Shown here: positions 6,314 to 6,363 of the stretch, in pieces | Layout of the letters: the number at the start of each line of letters is the position of its first letter | Position numbering within the stretch: the first letter of the stretch is position 1 | Origin: JACVRX01 sp035697245 | GTDB lineage: Bacteria > Actinomycetota > Actinomycetes > Jiangellales > Jiangellaceae | Assembly (NCBI GenBank): GCA_035697245.1 | Contig: DASSDH010000093.1 | Coordinates: 1 to 6,363, forward strand | Length of the DNA: 6,363 nucleotides | Direction: 5' to 3' | The notes under the pieces: model-generated | Database searches by the model: none | The model's input: the letters and a program-made list of their open reading frames with translations, nothing else | Told to the model about the DNA's origin: nothing | Translations under genes and position numbers: made by a program

Positions 6314-6363
6314 ATGGGAACCAAACACGTCATCGCGTATGCGATGCACGAGACCGAGCTGGC
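6314..6363 (+). CDS. Start of a further operon gene, 3' truncated; product uncertain
   Basis: An ATG at 6314 opens a frame that stays open to the edge of the window and encodes MGTKHVIAYAMHETELA (the last residue from a partial codon). It lies 25 bases after the STAND gene stop and behind a strong ribosome-binding site, so it probably belongs to the same transcript. An N-terminus with a short hydrophobic strand followed by MHE recalls, from memory only, proteins in similar clusters that carry a subtilisin-like (S8) domain further in. Sixteen full codons are too few to support that, so the product is left open. Confidence 0.5.
   Translation, partial: MGTKHVIAYAMHETEL

Noticed and set aside
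5242..6333. Open frame of 363 codons on the minus strand opposite the WD40 repeats
   Set aside because: It has low-complexity Arg/Val/Asp-rich composition and no domain signature. It mirrors the repeat codons of the WD40 region, and the plus-strand product is unmistakable.

Overview
This is a GC-rich, densely packed window from what is most likely an actinobacterium. The signs are strong G/C bias at third codon positions, frequent GTG starts, four-base stop/start overlaps and the protein families present. The genus cannot be fixed from the sequence. All real genes lie on the + strand and look like one operon that continues past both edges of the window.

Layout: (1) 1-602 is the 3' end of a gene whose remaining product resembles the C-terminal part of a caspase-fold (gingipain/C25-like) peptidase, followed by a low-complexity linker and a small conserved-looking tail. 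(2) 599-2779 encodes a 726-residue fusion of a CHAT caspase-like protease domain (His219/Cys265) with a C-terminal SIR2-like domain. (3) 2776-6288 encodes an 1170-residue STAND-type NTPase of the nSTAND1 kind, followed by one transmembrane helix and about fourteen WD40-like repeats. (4) From 6314 a further gene starts behind a strong ribosome-binding site and runs off the end. Genes 1/2 and 2/3 overlap by exactly four bases (GTGA), and only 25 bases separate gene 3 from gene 4. No stretch over 300 bases lacks a gene, and no promoter or convincing terminator is visible.

Working model (inference): this is an NTP-dependent immune or conflict module of the kind predicted by comparative genomics for multicellular bacteria. 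The WD40 repeats would sense a signal, the STAND NTPase would act as a membrane-anchored switch, and the CHAT-SIR2 protein would be the effector, accompanied by at least one more caspase-fold peptidase. The positive-inside rule places the NTPase in the cytoplasm and the WD40 repeats outside the membrane. That would make this a surface-sensing version of a STAND system. The SIR2-like domain departs from the usual catalytic motifs (TTQPW where TTNxD is expected, HLFG where LHG is expected), so NADase activity should not be assumed.
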